A DNA stretch of 64,000 nt from Diphasiastrum complanatum (lineage: Eukaryota > Streptophyta > Lycopodiopsida > Lycopodiales > Lycopodiaceae), in the NCBI GenBank assembly GCA_029204225.1, contig CM055098.1, forward strand, positions 22,449,367 to 22,513,366, written 5' to 3'. The notes under the pieces were generated by a model. The model was given only the letters and a program-made list of their open reading frames with translations, was not told the DNA's origin and did no database searches. Position 1 is the stretch's first letter. The number at the start of each line of letters is the position of its first letter. Of this stretch, positions 49,330 to 61,756 are shown one piece after another. Made by a program: the position numbers and the translations under genes.

Positions 49330-50400
49330 CATTTTCTAACATTACAATTATATAGCTCGTGCTCTAGCTCCTATGAGTCCACAAATTTCTTCTTTTGCAA
49401 CCATTCAGGCCTTGGAGCTTCTTCATCCATCGCCAAATGATAGTCTTTCCTCTTTTGTTGAGGACTTCTAATCTGATTCTAATCTCCAACTCTGAGAATC
49501 CCATTTTCTTAATGCTCTTCTACACAGTCCTCATATGCCAATTGGAGGTCCTTCTAGTATGGTTTTCATGACTATTTCTTCCTTGATAATTCTGCTAGTG
49601 GGTCTAGTTTTCTTTTTCAAGTTTCATATTCAATAACATGTGGGCATATTCCTTTTTCTATTGCTCGCATTCTTAGTGCTACTCGTTTGATAGCCTTGGA
49701 TAAGCCTAGCTTTGGGGTATGTCCAATTTCTATTGGAGAGATTTTATATCGAATGGTTTCTCAGGCCCATTGTTTTCAGCTTTGTGACAGTTTCCATGAC
49801 CACCTTTTTCAGTATCAATTTGGTTGTGCTACTCCTAGAGGTTGCGAGAAGATCATACATGCTTTGTGTGCGACTCTGGATCTTCATCCAGATTGGGTTG
49901 TCTTTCAAGTGGATGTCTCAAACGCCTTCAATTTCATTTCTCGAGGGGCCATTTTCTAAGAACTTCATGAAGCTCATAGTCCACTTTCTCAGCTCATTCC
50001 GTTGGTTTGGTCATTCTACTCCATGTACGCAACTTTATATTTTAGTGATGTTTCTCGCTTAGGTGATGTTTCAGTTATCTCTTCTGCTAATGACAACAGG
50101 GAAGGTGACCCCTTGGGCGATCCTATTTTGCTTTGGCACACTTGTGGGCATTGCGAGCTTCTTCTGATGCTTTTCCATCCTTATTTTTTTCCTTCTATTG
50201 TTGATGACACTCATATTGTGAGACCTGCTAACAATGTCATTTCAGCTTTCTTGCACTTCTCTCAACAACTCTCAGCTTTGGGTCTCATTGTGAATCTCTC
50301 TAAGTGCATCTATTGGTGTTCTCAGGGCGTCTCTGTTTATCTCCTTATACCTGCAAGTTTCAATTCCCCAATTGATGGGAGTCAAGAGCTCGATATCTAG
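49330..50400 (+). pseudogene. Non-LTR reverse transcriptase (LINE-like), 5' part
   Basis: One plus frame from about 49,640 to 50,400 with a single stop at 49,957 keeps the RT blocks: FSIARILSATRLIALDKPSF, ISIGEILYRMVSQAHC, FQYQFGCATPRGCEKIIHAL, VVFQVDVSNAFNFISR, REGDPLGDPI and IVDDTHIVRPANN, followed by LSALGLIVNLSKCIYWC. The DVSNAFN and VDDTH blocks hold the catalytic Asp residues; the usual A-D-D is V-D-D. Less certain homologous sequence starts near 49,330. No endonuclease domain is visible upstream. Its C-terminal end is at 52,600-52,828. Confidence 0.85.
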
Positions 50401-50710
50401 AAAGACCTCCACCAAGGATCACTAGCCAAGCAAGCCCCAACAAAGCAACACAAGGGAATCGGATGGTGGACAAACCAACCCAACCAAACCTAGATCTTAC
50501 TAATCTAAGTGCATCTCTTGGTGTTCTCAGGGCCTCTTTGCTAAGCTCCTTGTACCTACAAGTTTCAGTACCCCGATCGATGGGATTTAGGAGCTCGGTA
50601 TCTATAAAGACCTCCACCAAGGATCACTAGCCAAACAAGCCCCAACAAAGCAACACAAGGGAATCAGATGGTGGACAAACCAACCCAACCAAATCTAAAT
50701 CTTATGGATC
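50301..50710. repeat. 205-bp tandem duplication across a LINE/Gypsy junction
   Basis: TAAGTGCATCT.TTGGTGTTC begins at 50,301 and again at 50,506. Both units run through LINE sequence (QG.., LL.P.SF..PIDG) into the Gypsy LTR end (GACCTCCACCAAGGATCACT). The duplication therefore arose after the two elements were joined. Confidence 0.88.
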
Positions 50711-51086
50711 TAGCCCCCAAGCTATGGATCAATCTCTCATAAGGGATAGATGAGCCATATTAGTGGCATACAACCACTAGCACCACAATCCAGCATACAA
50801 GTGAGAGCCTAACGGGTACACTTATACCCTCCAAGGCCCACTAGTACTGAACGGTGACAAGTTACTAGATAGCCCTATAGCCTATTTGGGCCACATTATC
50901 TAGTTCCTCTATGACTCACTAATAGAGCCATAAAATCCACCATCATGAGTTTCATCCTCCAACCATTAATTATGAACATATAAACACGAGGGCCCCAAAC
51001 CCCTCATACTTATAATCTACTTATGGGTTGTAGGTTTATTGATCTCTAGCTGGACATGCTATCTAAGACCAATCGTGGGCATGACA
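50600..51086 (-). repeat. Gypsy LTR, minus orientation
   Basis: The sense strand starts TGTCATGCCCACG at 51,086 just after a purine run (GAAGGGGGCAAGAA). It matches, in inverse orientation, 52,237-52,595. It continues into the duplicated unit at 50,506-50,710, so its end is blurred. Confidence 0.75.
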
Positions 51087-51283
51087 TTCTTGCCCCCTTC
51101 TTGAAGTTCTGACCTCACATATTTAAGCTAGGAAGTTTCTCCTTAAGTTCCCTTCATGTTCCCAGGAATCATCATCGTCTGTGTGACCCTTCCATCAAAC
51201 CAGATACTCGGTAACTATACAATTCCTGAATCATTTAGTTCTTGATCCAAGATATTTTCGGATTCAAGTTGGGACATACCCGA

Positions 51284-51535
51284 TTATTCATCCAACAGAT
51301 CCAATTGGTCTCCAAAACCAAGATGCTCCCCTTCACGTAGACTCTTCTTGAGTCGGCTTACATGAAAAACTGGATGCACATGAGTTCCCTCCGGGAGGTC
51401 CAAATGGTAAGCTAAGTATTTGATATTTTTCAAGATCTGATACGGTCCTCTATATCTAGGAGAAAATTTATAATGCTTACCAATATGCATCACACTATAA
51501 TCCTTCAGGATTCTCAAATATACCCAATCCTCCAC
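51284..51535 (-). pseudogene. Gypsy integrase C-terminal end
   Basis: A frame of 83 residues reads EDWVYLRILKDY, GKHYKFSPRYRGPYQIL and YLAYHLDLPEGTHVHPVFHV followed by SRLKK, the typical end of Ty3/Gypsy integrase before the 3' LTR. No chromodomain is seen in the short space before the polypurine tract. Only this end of the element remains. Confidence 0.9.
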
Positions 51536-52129
51536 TCAAAAGTCTTGAGGCGATCTTTTCATATTAGCATAATGTCAGTTCCTATCCTGGGCACACTGGA
51601 CATTCTCACGTGCTATCTGACCGAGAAAATATTTGAATGTCTAGGTGTGGGCCCAAGAAACACCACATTCAATTTGACTTTCCTAGGTCAATAAGCGATT
51701 CTCATTGAGAAATTACTATTATCCATCAAGAAATTGTCTCTATACAATTCTCATAAATATGCCTATGTAGATCCACAGGATTAAAATTTTGTACAAAAAA
51801 AATGATGATCATACACAATGATTCACTACATAGCACATCTCTACAAATTTTGCACAATCTGTACACAATACTTTTCCAACTGAGAATCCTAAAACTCAGT
51901 TAACTCTAAGAGTGAATATTTCTCAAAGAGTGCTATTTCGCAACCAAAATGTCAACCGGAGATTTTTTCAAAAGAATAAATTGTTATAGTGAGTTCCATT
52001 ATTTGCATCAACTCTTTGATCCTAGTTCACACTAAGATCAAGCTGATTACTCCCAACAAGGAACAAGTTTCAGCAAACCTTTTCTTGTAATAGAACTCTC
52101 TGGTTTTGATACACGACGATGATGATTCT

Positions 52130-52595
52130 TGGGAACAGGAAGGGTCACACAAATGATGTTGATTCCTGGGAACTTGAATGGAGAAACTTCCCTAGCTTTA
52201 AGTTATGAGGTCAGAACTTGAATAAGGGGGGAAGAATGTCAGCCCACAATTCGTTTCGGATAGAGATCAATAAGCCTACAACTAGCAAGTTAATTATGAC
52301 TATCAGGGGTTTGGGGCCCTCATGTGTATATGGTCATAAATTAATGGCTGGAGGCCAAAACTCATGATGGTGTATTTTATGGGTCTATCAGTGAGTCATA
52401 GGGGAACTAGATGATGTGGCCCAGATAGGCTGTAGAGGTGTGGAGTAAGGTATCCTGGTATGGCTCCTCTATCCCTTGTGAGAGATTGATCCATAGCTTG
52501 GAGGCTAGATCTGTAAGATCTAGGTTTGGTTGAGTTGGTTTGTCCACCATCTGATTCCCTTGTGTTGCTTTGTTGTTCCAATCTTGCACCTTTCT
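52130..52595 (+). repeat. Gypsy 3' end and LTR, plus orientation
   Basis: Reverse complement of about 50,640-51,195: internal end, polypurine tract AAGGGGGGAAGAA (52,225-52,236) and LTR start TGTCAGCCC at 52,237. With the minus copy it forms a divergent pair of 3' ends about 1 kb apart. It stops within TTGCTTTGTTG, before the last part of the LTR. Confidence 0.78.
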
Positions 52596-52599
52596 TCAG

Positions 52600-52828
52600 A
52601 GCTGTTTGTCATAACTCTTTAAATTAGATTGGGTCTTCCTCATCCAGTGTTGGTGGGTTTGACAAAATGTTCTTGTGGTCACCCTCTTGATTTCCTTAGC
52701 ACTCATCTCATGCGTTATCCTTCTGGCGGAGATCGCACCATGACTCATGACTTCATTTGTGCGGTACTTGTATCTACTCCACATGAATGCGGCTTTCATG
52801 TTGTATGGGAGCAAACTCACATATTGCT
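52600..52828 (+). pseudogene. LINE-like protein, C-terminal fragment
   Basis: Reads HPVLVGLTKCSCGHPLDFLS then HLMRYPSGGDRTMTHDFICA and ECGFHVVWEQTHILL. The CxCG...H..R..GG-RT-HD pattern is the Cys/His tail region of plant RT proteins of the type at 49,330. It lies on the same strand after 2.2 kb of Gypsy sequence and ends exactly where an LTR-like repeat begins, so the LINE was split twice. Confidence 0.75.
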
Positions 52829-53310
52829 TGTGTTATGCCATATTCTCCTAAGGACATGGAGTAGTCCTAATATGGTGGACCAACCCTCCAGTGTTCGAGA
52901 TTATTGGTCACACCTAGATTTTATTCCACATCAAGGCCTATTGATGACTAATAACCTTGAGAGGACCCAGACACTCTAGTTAAGACGTATGGAGTAGTGC
53001 ATGTATGTGTGACTGATATAGGCAGGAGGTATGCATGCAGAGCTGTGACCTATTTATAGTTGACCTGCATGGGGATTGCATGTCCTCATGCATAGAATCC
53101 TACTCTCTATATATTGAGGTAGTGATTATTCCGTCGACGACTTTGGTCTAGGTTATCTGTTGAGCTCTTCTCCTCTTGCTATCACATGGCATGGCTTGGG
53201 GGCCAGATCCAGGAGGATTCTCCAGGAGGGATCTAGGACTAGTTGGGTGGTTTTGCTCCACAGTCTCTCTTGTGTTTTCCTATCCTCATCTTAGGGGTTT
53301 TCCCAGTAAA
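52829..53310 (+). repeat. LTR-like dispersed repeat, copy 2
   Basis: Starts TGTTATGCCATATTCTCC, directly after the LINE frame, and is the inverse of 41,040-41,489. It includes CTATTTATAG, a TATA-like palindrome present in both copies. Probably an LTR of a second Gypsy family. Confidence 0.6.
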
Positions 53311-56064
53311 TTGAGTTAGATGGTATTTTTGTGGTTCTTCCTTTTCGACCTTGGTGTTGCACCAATAGACTTATCCTAAATGATTTTGATCTTTAGGATT
53401 GAGCAAATTAAATCTTTTCAAATACTTGTTAAAGTGAACAATGGAATAAGGTCGTAATTTTTGAGAGATAGCTCTATATTCGAGTATCGAATATCATCAA
53501 AGAGTATCCGAAAACCAAATTATATAAATTTTTCATTAAGTTCATGCAACTTTAACGAAGTAATAAAAATGGAGCTAGGGTAGTCAGAAAGCAAGTAGCC
53601 TAACATTTACTTGTGTCTCAGTAGTTTTCGGGAGCCTTTGCTAATGAGAATTTTCGAGTGACCGAGAAAAAATCTAAGCGAGGAAGAAAATGAGACACCT
53701 GAGTAGGTAAATGTATCAGTGTTGTGTAATTTGGATTGGTTAATAATCCCTGTATAGAAATTGCATAGCACCGGTTTCTTTGAATTCAATAAATTGAATT
53801 TATTTTGAATATCTATAGGACCATGAGTTGACCATATTTGTTATCGGAAATTGTGATATGGGAATGAGGATGATACTTGGTTCACATTCGTACTGTAAAG
53901 AGTCTTATTCCTAAGAGTTTTAACTCTCAAATGATAGGAATTCAAGAGTACAATACCTGCTAGATGGGTTGTTTATGTGACGGTAAAGCCATGTGCAGAT
54001 TCTTGTTAAATCACAATTTTGTTATTGGATTATTGGGATCCATTAGAAACAAATATGGGGGTACTCCAGTACTTGGTGGAATAGATATGTGCTATTTGGT
54101 ATTGGAAATCCAGATAGAATTTTTAGATCTCTGGATTATTGGATAATGCAGTTAATGATCTTCTTGAAGGAATTGAATTCCTTGTACCATTTCAAATATA
54201 GATATTGGATATCTATTGATATATACTTCAGCTATTTTGCACCTTTTTTTTTTCATTTTTGATGAATACACTGGTTATTTCAACTGTGTATAAATGAGGT
54301 TTCTCGTCCATACCGGGGTCAATGCCTAGTGGTATTCTTAGATGATATTGTCATCTACAGGGAAAAAACTTAAGGAAATGTAGGTTGGAGGTATTTTTTG
54401 GAAATGGTTGAAGATTGGATCCTATGTTTTGTTATTGGATGGTCAGATAATCTTTCTGATTTTTTGTTGATCAGATCTAAAAGCAAAGGACTTTCTTGGA
54501 GAGAAAACTGATGGTATGAGACATCAGTGATTTCAAAGAGGGAATTCTTGTGTGAGAATGATCTGTAGGCCAGTAGTTAGTATTTATTTTGTTGGTAATG
54601 ATAACAGTGGAAACCATTGGTTAAACTTGTTTAGGGTTTTTGGAGAGGTTATGAGATATAGATCCGGATCCCTCAATGGTATCTCATAAATTCCAAATCG
54701 GAAACCCTTCAAAGCTATTTCTCTTTTAATTTAAACCTCTACTTTTTAGAAAATTTCTTAAATACAAGACAATTGGATTGAGATTCATATGATTCCTTCC
54801 ATTGTAGAACTAGGTTCTGAAGGACTATTAAAGTTATATGAATTCATACTTCCATTTTCAGTTTATGAATATAGCTCAAAATCAATTGATGTTTTTAAAT
54901 GATTAAGTAGAAATCAGACTTTCAAATGATTATCTCTCTTTGATAGTTGATTATCGAGAGTAATGTTTCTATAACTCGAGATAAGATATTTTATGATTTT
55001 AAGGAAAAAGTCCAGTTTGAAATAGTATTTGATACTCATTATTGACTTTTTCAAATTTTTAGTATCTTATACATTGTCTCCTGGGAACTTTTTGATCGAA
55101 ATTATGGAATAGGAATAAGACTTTCATGGATCAACCAGTGCATAGATTTCTTTTGTGGAATCCAGTTTGTGTGCAATGGAACTATCTTGTGTGAATAGAG
55201 GGAATCTCTAGTGATTATTTTTGAATGATCTGGAACTAGAGGAGATTTGGGGGTTTTTAAGCTACGAGATATTCATGAATATGGGAAGTAGTGGTAAAGA
55301 TTAAATTAGGTTCACTGATTGGCTACTAAGTACCATTTAGTTATGGATTGGTTCAGTGGAATAAAGCTTTAATCTTAACCTTATGTCCAAAGATGTATGT
55401 ATAAGTCAGCCTAATCTTGGTTTTTGCACTGAGATCTAAAGTAGGTTGATGGGTTGGAGGAATTCTGTTGGTAAATGTAGGATGGTTGGAAAACTTGTGT
55501 TGTGGAATTGTTCACTTCAGAGATTTCCCATATATGTTATTTACTCAAGAGAAATACAATCTTCTATAGCTGAGTTACAAGATTGTCAGTGATATATTCG
55601 AGTAACATATGCGGATTTTGGAGGAATCTACCAGATAATGACATATGTGTTTATGTATTGGGTCATAGTGAGATTCTTCTCATATGTGCACGATTAATCT
55701 TGTGTGGATCTACTATGTATCCATGGTTACTAAAGTTATCTGGTGCACTTAATCTAGTTGTTGAACATAGAAATATGATCAAGTATTTAGAAATAGATAC
55801 TTTAGAGTTAACAGATCTATTTTGATATATCTATAGGTTAACTTATAATTGATTTGGATAAGGGTCTAGATGTGGTATTGTACATGTACAATTAAGATCT
55901 GCACCTAGACATTTAAGATTTCTAAATCATGAGCAATTAACTTGAGTAGTTGATTTACTCATGTGGAAGTTAATTGGTAAACGGGGAGTGTGAAGAGAAT
56001 TCACCGGAAACTGTTTGTTTTGTATTGCTTGTAAGACGCATGATTTTTGAGTCACTTGGATTTG
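53311..56064 (+). pseudogene. Heavily decayed Gypsy-like sequence
   Basis: Near 54,330-54,365 VVFLDDIVIYR matches the Gypsy RT active-site block (F-L-D-D), and the next residues continue briefly in that frame. The flanks have only weak, much interrupted resemblance to RT, RNase H or integrase, for example LRFLNHEQLT near 55,915. There are many stops in every frame. Only the RT block is reliable. Confidence 0.5.
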
Positions 56065-56346
56065 CTAGGAAATTGTGTGCATAGGATATACTGAATTCTT
56101 GGGAGAGTATATATGAGTTGTGAAACAGACTTCATTCATTATTGATAGTATCCGTGAGAGCTCAATTGGATACCAGAATAAACCTCTATGTCGTTGCTCT
56201 CCAAATCGCATGATGCGTTCACCATTCCTATAGGCTGTACCACGGCGCCTTCTCAAACCTTCATCAGGTTGCTCTATTTGGAGGCCCACATCTTGCACTA
56301 GATTGAAATCTTCGACGTTCCTCGATATATCAAAAGCTCTATCCAT
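56065..56346 (-). CDS. Short hypothetical frame downstream of a (GA)n leader
   Basis: A 93-codon frame starting MDRAFDISRNVEDFNLVQD, with a basic RRRRGTAYRNGERIMRFGEQ stretch. It starts 45 bp after the (GA)n tract on the same strand, an arrangement seen in some plant 5' untranslated regions. A possible donor (CTGGTATCC) follows residue 60. I do not recognise it, and it may be spurious. Confidence 0.25.
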   Translation of the reverse strand: MDRAFDISRNVEDFNLVQDVGLQIEQPDEGLRRRRGTAYRNGERIMRFGEQRHRGLFWYPIELSRILSIMNEVCFTTHIYSPKNSVYPMHTIS

Positions 56347-56385
56347 GCTTTCCTGAGCTCTAATTCCTCACCGGGCCGCTGACTG

Positions 56386-57676
<1,291 letters not shown>

Positions 57677-57708
57677 TGTGTGTGTGTGTACTGTGTGTGT
57701 GTGCATGC

Positions 57709-57770
<62 letters not shown>

Positions 57771-57955
57771 CACTTGCTTCATAGCCATACGATATGAGTG
57801 GCTATTTCTTGTAGGCATCAGCCCCTTTACAATTAGTACATATGGAGCTTATGTGGCCCAAAAACAATCTCTTAAAGGCACATAGTCTACTTGGCAAAAC
57901 TCCCTCCTAGCCACATTAAGGTGGCTCTCAAGTGAGAAGAAGTATACATTAAATA
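57677..57955 (+). repeat. (TG)n(GA)n and dispersed repeat, copy 2
   Basis: (TG)n at 57,677-57,703, (GA)n at 57,712-57,769, then about 185 bp matching 38,670-38,910 in the same orientation. Confidence 0.82.
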
Positions 57956-58553
57956 TATCTTTGGTTATTTGGAGGTCTATTTCTATTTTACTCCAAAGTC
58001 TATTATGAGGTATCATAAATTTGCAAAAGAATTAGAGCGAAATGGATATTCTGGCTCCATTTTGCCTTGTTATTGGACTCCATTCAGCCCTAGGAGTCTC
58101 TTCACCACTTATTATCAAGTTGGTGAGCAAAATTTTGGTTCTTGCAGTTGATTACAAATCAAAAAAGAAAAAAGATAGATTTTGTGCAATTAAATTGCAT
58201 ATGAAAGACTAAAAACAAGAATTTCAAGTATATCAATACGTAAAAAAAATGGTTCTCCGTCGAAGTTTAAAAATATATTTATGTTAACGTCAATAGTCTG
58301 TAAATAAATACTACCATATAAACTAAAATGAGAATTGCATACATATATATATATATAAGATTCCAAATTATTCGAAGTAGATCCAGTTGAGTCACTTCCA
58401 GACTCTTGGCCACCGTCACCCAATTTGCATCTTGTTCTTGAAGTGGGGATTGTGGTGCCTGCACACGACAAGCATGAGACAATGATAAGTTTATGAATAG
58501 AGAGAAATATAATAATTGTGGCAAAAGTGAGAGACTGCACGAATGTAAATATA

Positions 58554-58851
58554 AAGTTTATAGAAAACTTCATAGAAGTAGAAGTCTTACCAAACTATCA
58601 AACATGACAAAGTCATCTCCTTCCACATTTATGCTAAAACTAAAGGCCCAAACTGTAGAATGGCTCTCTGATTTAAAGGATATCTTTTACCACATTTACG
58701 TTGTAACTCCATCCTCCTCATAGTCCTTCAAATTAAAGAGTCACTCTATAGTTTGGTCTTTGGCTTACGAATAAATGTAGTAGGAGATGTCAGTTTTCAT
58801 GTTTGATAGCTGGTTGAGACTTCTACTTATGCGAAGCTTTAGGTTAAGCTT
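58554..58851. mobile_element. Near-palindromic hairpin element
   Basis: Arms of about 125 bp (58,554-58,680 and 58,723-58,851) are reverse complements with few mismatches, for example AAGTAGAAGTCTTACC / GGTTGAGACTTCTACTT and CTATCAAACATGA / TCATGTTTGATAG, around a loop of about 42 bp. No coding sequence. This is either a small foldback MITE or a hairpin that could give small RNAs if transcribed. Confidence 0.82.
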
Positions 58852-59391
58852 CTTTTGATAGAACCTACAAGTTCTATATTCCCGACACCTCAAAGATTTT
58901 CTTCAAAAGAGAAGTCAATTTTATGGAGGATCAAGCCATCGACCTGAAAGGCAAGAGCAAAATTTCAAAATCATCAACTGCTCGTGCCATTACGACAATT
59001 CTAACATCAGGTTAAAAAATGTCCATAGATGAATAGCTAACGAAAGGCAAATCAAAAAAAGACATTGTACTTCATAGCATTAGAACCCAAGGTTGGACAA
59101 TCAGCCCACTCTACCTCCAAAACTATCAACAAGAGTGCACACACAACACACGAGGTCTACTTATGAGTTTGCTTGTTATCTCAGATGAGAACCAACAATA
59201 GTCAATGAAGCACTCAACCAAGTAGACTCTGATCTCTGGAGAGAAGCAATGGACAAAGAGTACACCTCTCCAATCACTCTTTACTATCATGTAATGAAAA
59301 TTAAAGAGACGGAGAGCGTATGTTGAACTTTATCACAATAAAGAAGAAAATTCATTATACATTCATTACTTATAATCTGATGAATGCTCAT

Positions 59392-60096
59392 TAAAGAAAA
59401 TTTGAGCACAAAAGGGGCCATTAAAAAAAGATATCTTTTATTTTTTTTCTCAAAAGTGTCTTCCACATGGTCCAATCAAAACACTCAAATTTGAGATCTA
59501 CGTAACGTAGCTCCTTCAAATTGATTTTCTTTTCTTTTTAAAAGAACTGTAATTTTGCGTTGGGGGCAGCCCGTAAATAAGCCATTTTATTTGTAGTATA
59601 GTATGCAACTCAGCAAAAAAACAGTGTAACTTTTGAACGACAACTCGGATTGAGACGATTATGGTGACATTAAAAGCCCTTGATGAGAGTTTTTCAATGA
59701 CACCCAAGATGACCTAGTTCCGAGCTACAATGAAGAAGTTATGGCCAGTCAAAGTTTTGGTCGGTCATTTGGGTCATCTTGGGTGTCGACCAGAACTATG
59801 ATTGGCCATAACTTCTTCACTGTAGCTTGGAACGAGGTCATTTGGTGTCGTTGAAAAGCTCTCGTCGAGGGCTTTCTAATGGCACCATAATCGTCTCAAT
59901 CCAATTTGTCGTTCAAAAGTTATGATATTTTTCAGTCACAGACTATACTACCCACATAATAGCTAATCATCGAAGATTATGTGGGTAGGACTGCGGGTTG
60001 AAAAAGATTTTATTTTAGTATTTTACATTGCCAAAAATTGTCATCCTACGTGGCAATCCTTATAGGGCCCTTTTTGAGGCCAAATTTTCTCTATTG
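59392..60096. mobile_element. Short non-autonomous relative of the 31.28-kb transposon
   Basis: Left end CATTAAAGAAAATTTGAGCA and right end (inward) CAATAGAGAAAATTTGGCC, both followed by CAAAAAGGGGCC-like sequence, form terminal inverted repeats. They resemble the CATTAGAGGAG...TCAAAAAGGCCC ends of the large element. Subterminal sequence is shared too: CCAATCAAAA.CAC and ATCTACGTAAC on the left, TCCTAC.TGGCA.TCCTTA on the right. The inner part is a 370-bp palindrome. No coding region. It lies inside the Copia-D copy, so it moved after that element inserted. Confidence 0.72.
59587..59959. repeat. Large palindrome within the short DNA element
   Basis: Arms pair over about 150 bp (AACTTTTGAACGACAA / TTGTCGTTCAAAAGTTA, GAAGAAGTTATGGCC / GGCCATAACTTCTTC). 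A small additional hairpin, CTACCCACATAAT...ATTATGTGGGTAG, is at 59,949-59,988. Confidence 0.85.
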
Positions 60097-60639
60097 CATA
60101 TAGCTCACTCACTAATGCACCTAGGTTCCGTAAGCCAATTCATGGGAAATTTGGGTATTAAACATTTGAAGGCTCTCATAAGAGTCACAAGATACATTCG
60201 AGCTACAATGGGATCAATGCAGCTATCACAGGGGAGTCTAGAATGACAAGCTCCACATTCATAGTGGCCATCAAGATGCAAGCTGGAAGGGAGATGTCAC
60301 TGTTATTTGTGAATCCGGATCTGGATCTACATTCTTCCTAAACGGCAGTCCTATTCCAACACAATTCATGATAGTAGAAGATTTTAAGAAGGAGCTAAAC
60401 ACAAATGCACACCACAAATTTTGTGCATCAAATTTGAAAATCAAGGTATTCATGGACCATAATAAGTGGCAGTGTTGGATTTATTCTTCTCTCTAAATTC
60501 CATAGTTAATCTAGATCTATTCATGTTGCTACATATTTACTTGCTTTGTCACAGAGTATGCAGAAATACATGAGAATCGAGAACATGTATCTATGCGAAA
60601 GTCAAACTATCGAGTCAAACTATCGAGGGAGTCTCGATA

Positions 60640-60949
60640 GTCAAACTACTTGCATAGAAAATGGAGCTGGGCATCCTTCACCATTGTTATCTTGCACAAA
60701 ACAATTTGTCAAAAAGTACTTCATGTCTTCAATAGCATCCTTCGACGTTGGATTGGCTGCGCCATCTGTTGGTAGTCCAAGAGCTACAGAGAAAACATCT
60801 TCATTGATGGTAAATGTGGCATTTCGTAGTGTAACTTTGAAGTTAGAATTAGTCACTGTGTGAATGGAATTCACGAAGTCAGTGCTGATATCCAATAGAA
60901 CAATGGATGGGTCCATCTTCAGCTCACCCAACCTACATCGATCCAGCAA
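60640..60949 (-). CDS. Hypothetical open frame
   Basis: 102 codons starting MLDRCRLGELKMDPSIVLLD; a later stretch reads FKVTLRNATFTINEDVFSVA followed by LGLPTDG. Phrases of this kind (a beta-like run, then 'xxLGLPxDG') occur in plant transposon-associated proteins of the mobile-domain type, but I cannot assign it. It has no stop over the whole frame, which is unusual among its neighbours. Likely a fragment. Confidence 0.35.
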
Positions 60950-60997
60950 AGATTGAATTGAGGCAAGTCGGAGTTAAGAAAAAACAGTTTAAAAATC

Positions 60998-61375
60998 TGA
61001 CGGATCAATCGCACAGCACAATGTCAAGTGCAATAAGACAAGACAATAGAATTGCTCTCCACAAACTGTATATTTCAACTGATAAGTTGCTTAAAAGCAC
61101 TCAAAGGGCTCGTAAAAGAAAGATGGCCCGATAACTCTTGAACTAAGCACAGTGGTGCCGTCAAAATAAGAAAGCACTATATAAGTCGATCATTGCTATT
61201 TTAACTCTCTCCCTCAATGATCAACGTCTCTTTTTATTTTAGAGTATACTCTATTCATGGAACATACCTCCATGATAGTATTACAAGTGAAGGCTTTTTA
61301 CATAACCAGATCTAAGTCAAGTTTGGCTCTAAAAGTCTCAATTTTTTCTTTACTTAAAGCTTTCGTAAATATTTA
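60998..61375 (-). mobile_element. Copia-1 LTR plus 3' end fragment
   Basis: Matches 4,010-4,400 in the same orientation: LTR, polypurine tract (TTGAGGGAGAG) and about 130 bp of RNase H end, then stops at about 61,375. It confirms the left part of the Copia-1 LTR that is missing from the right LTR at 9,366. Confidence 0.85.
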
Positions 61376-61473
61376 GAATTTAAGATTATAGATAAATATA
61401 TAGTCTATGGTAGTAATAGATTGTTAGATTTATATTTATGTAAGATTAAGAATGATAGATGAATAGATGGTGC

Positions 61474-61475
<2 letters not shown>

Positions 61476-61554
<79 letters not shown>
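61476..61554. repeat. (GA)n microsatellite
   Basis: About 39 GA units. Confidence 0.97.
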
Positions 61555-61558
<4 letters not shown>

Positions 61559-61756
61559 TGAGGTTCTAATCTTTCCAACTTGCATGGAAAAACCTACACG
61601 CCATAGGGAGGGAATATGTGGTGACATTCTGAAATAGGACATAACGGCAAGTTTCGGGTATTATAAATATCACATTCAACTCTAACTATAAAAGTATACA
61701 TAAAAGTATTGTAATGAATATAAAAAAAAAATGAGTGCAATGAATTTAAGTATTAA

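Larger units (their letters stand above)
59110..60560 (+). mobile_element. Copia-D second copy, split by a MITE
   Basis: The lead-in to RT (TIVNEALNQVDSDLWREAMDK) is at 59,205-59,262. After the inserted element, 60,115-60,240 holds VSQFMGNLGIKHLKALIRVT and RYIRATMG, then RNase H scraps, and 60,473 the LTR start TGTTGGATTTATTC. Most of RT is missing. Same family as 29,284-30,985. Confidence 0.75.
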
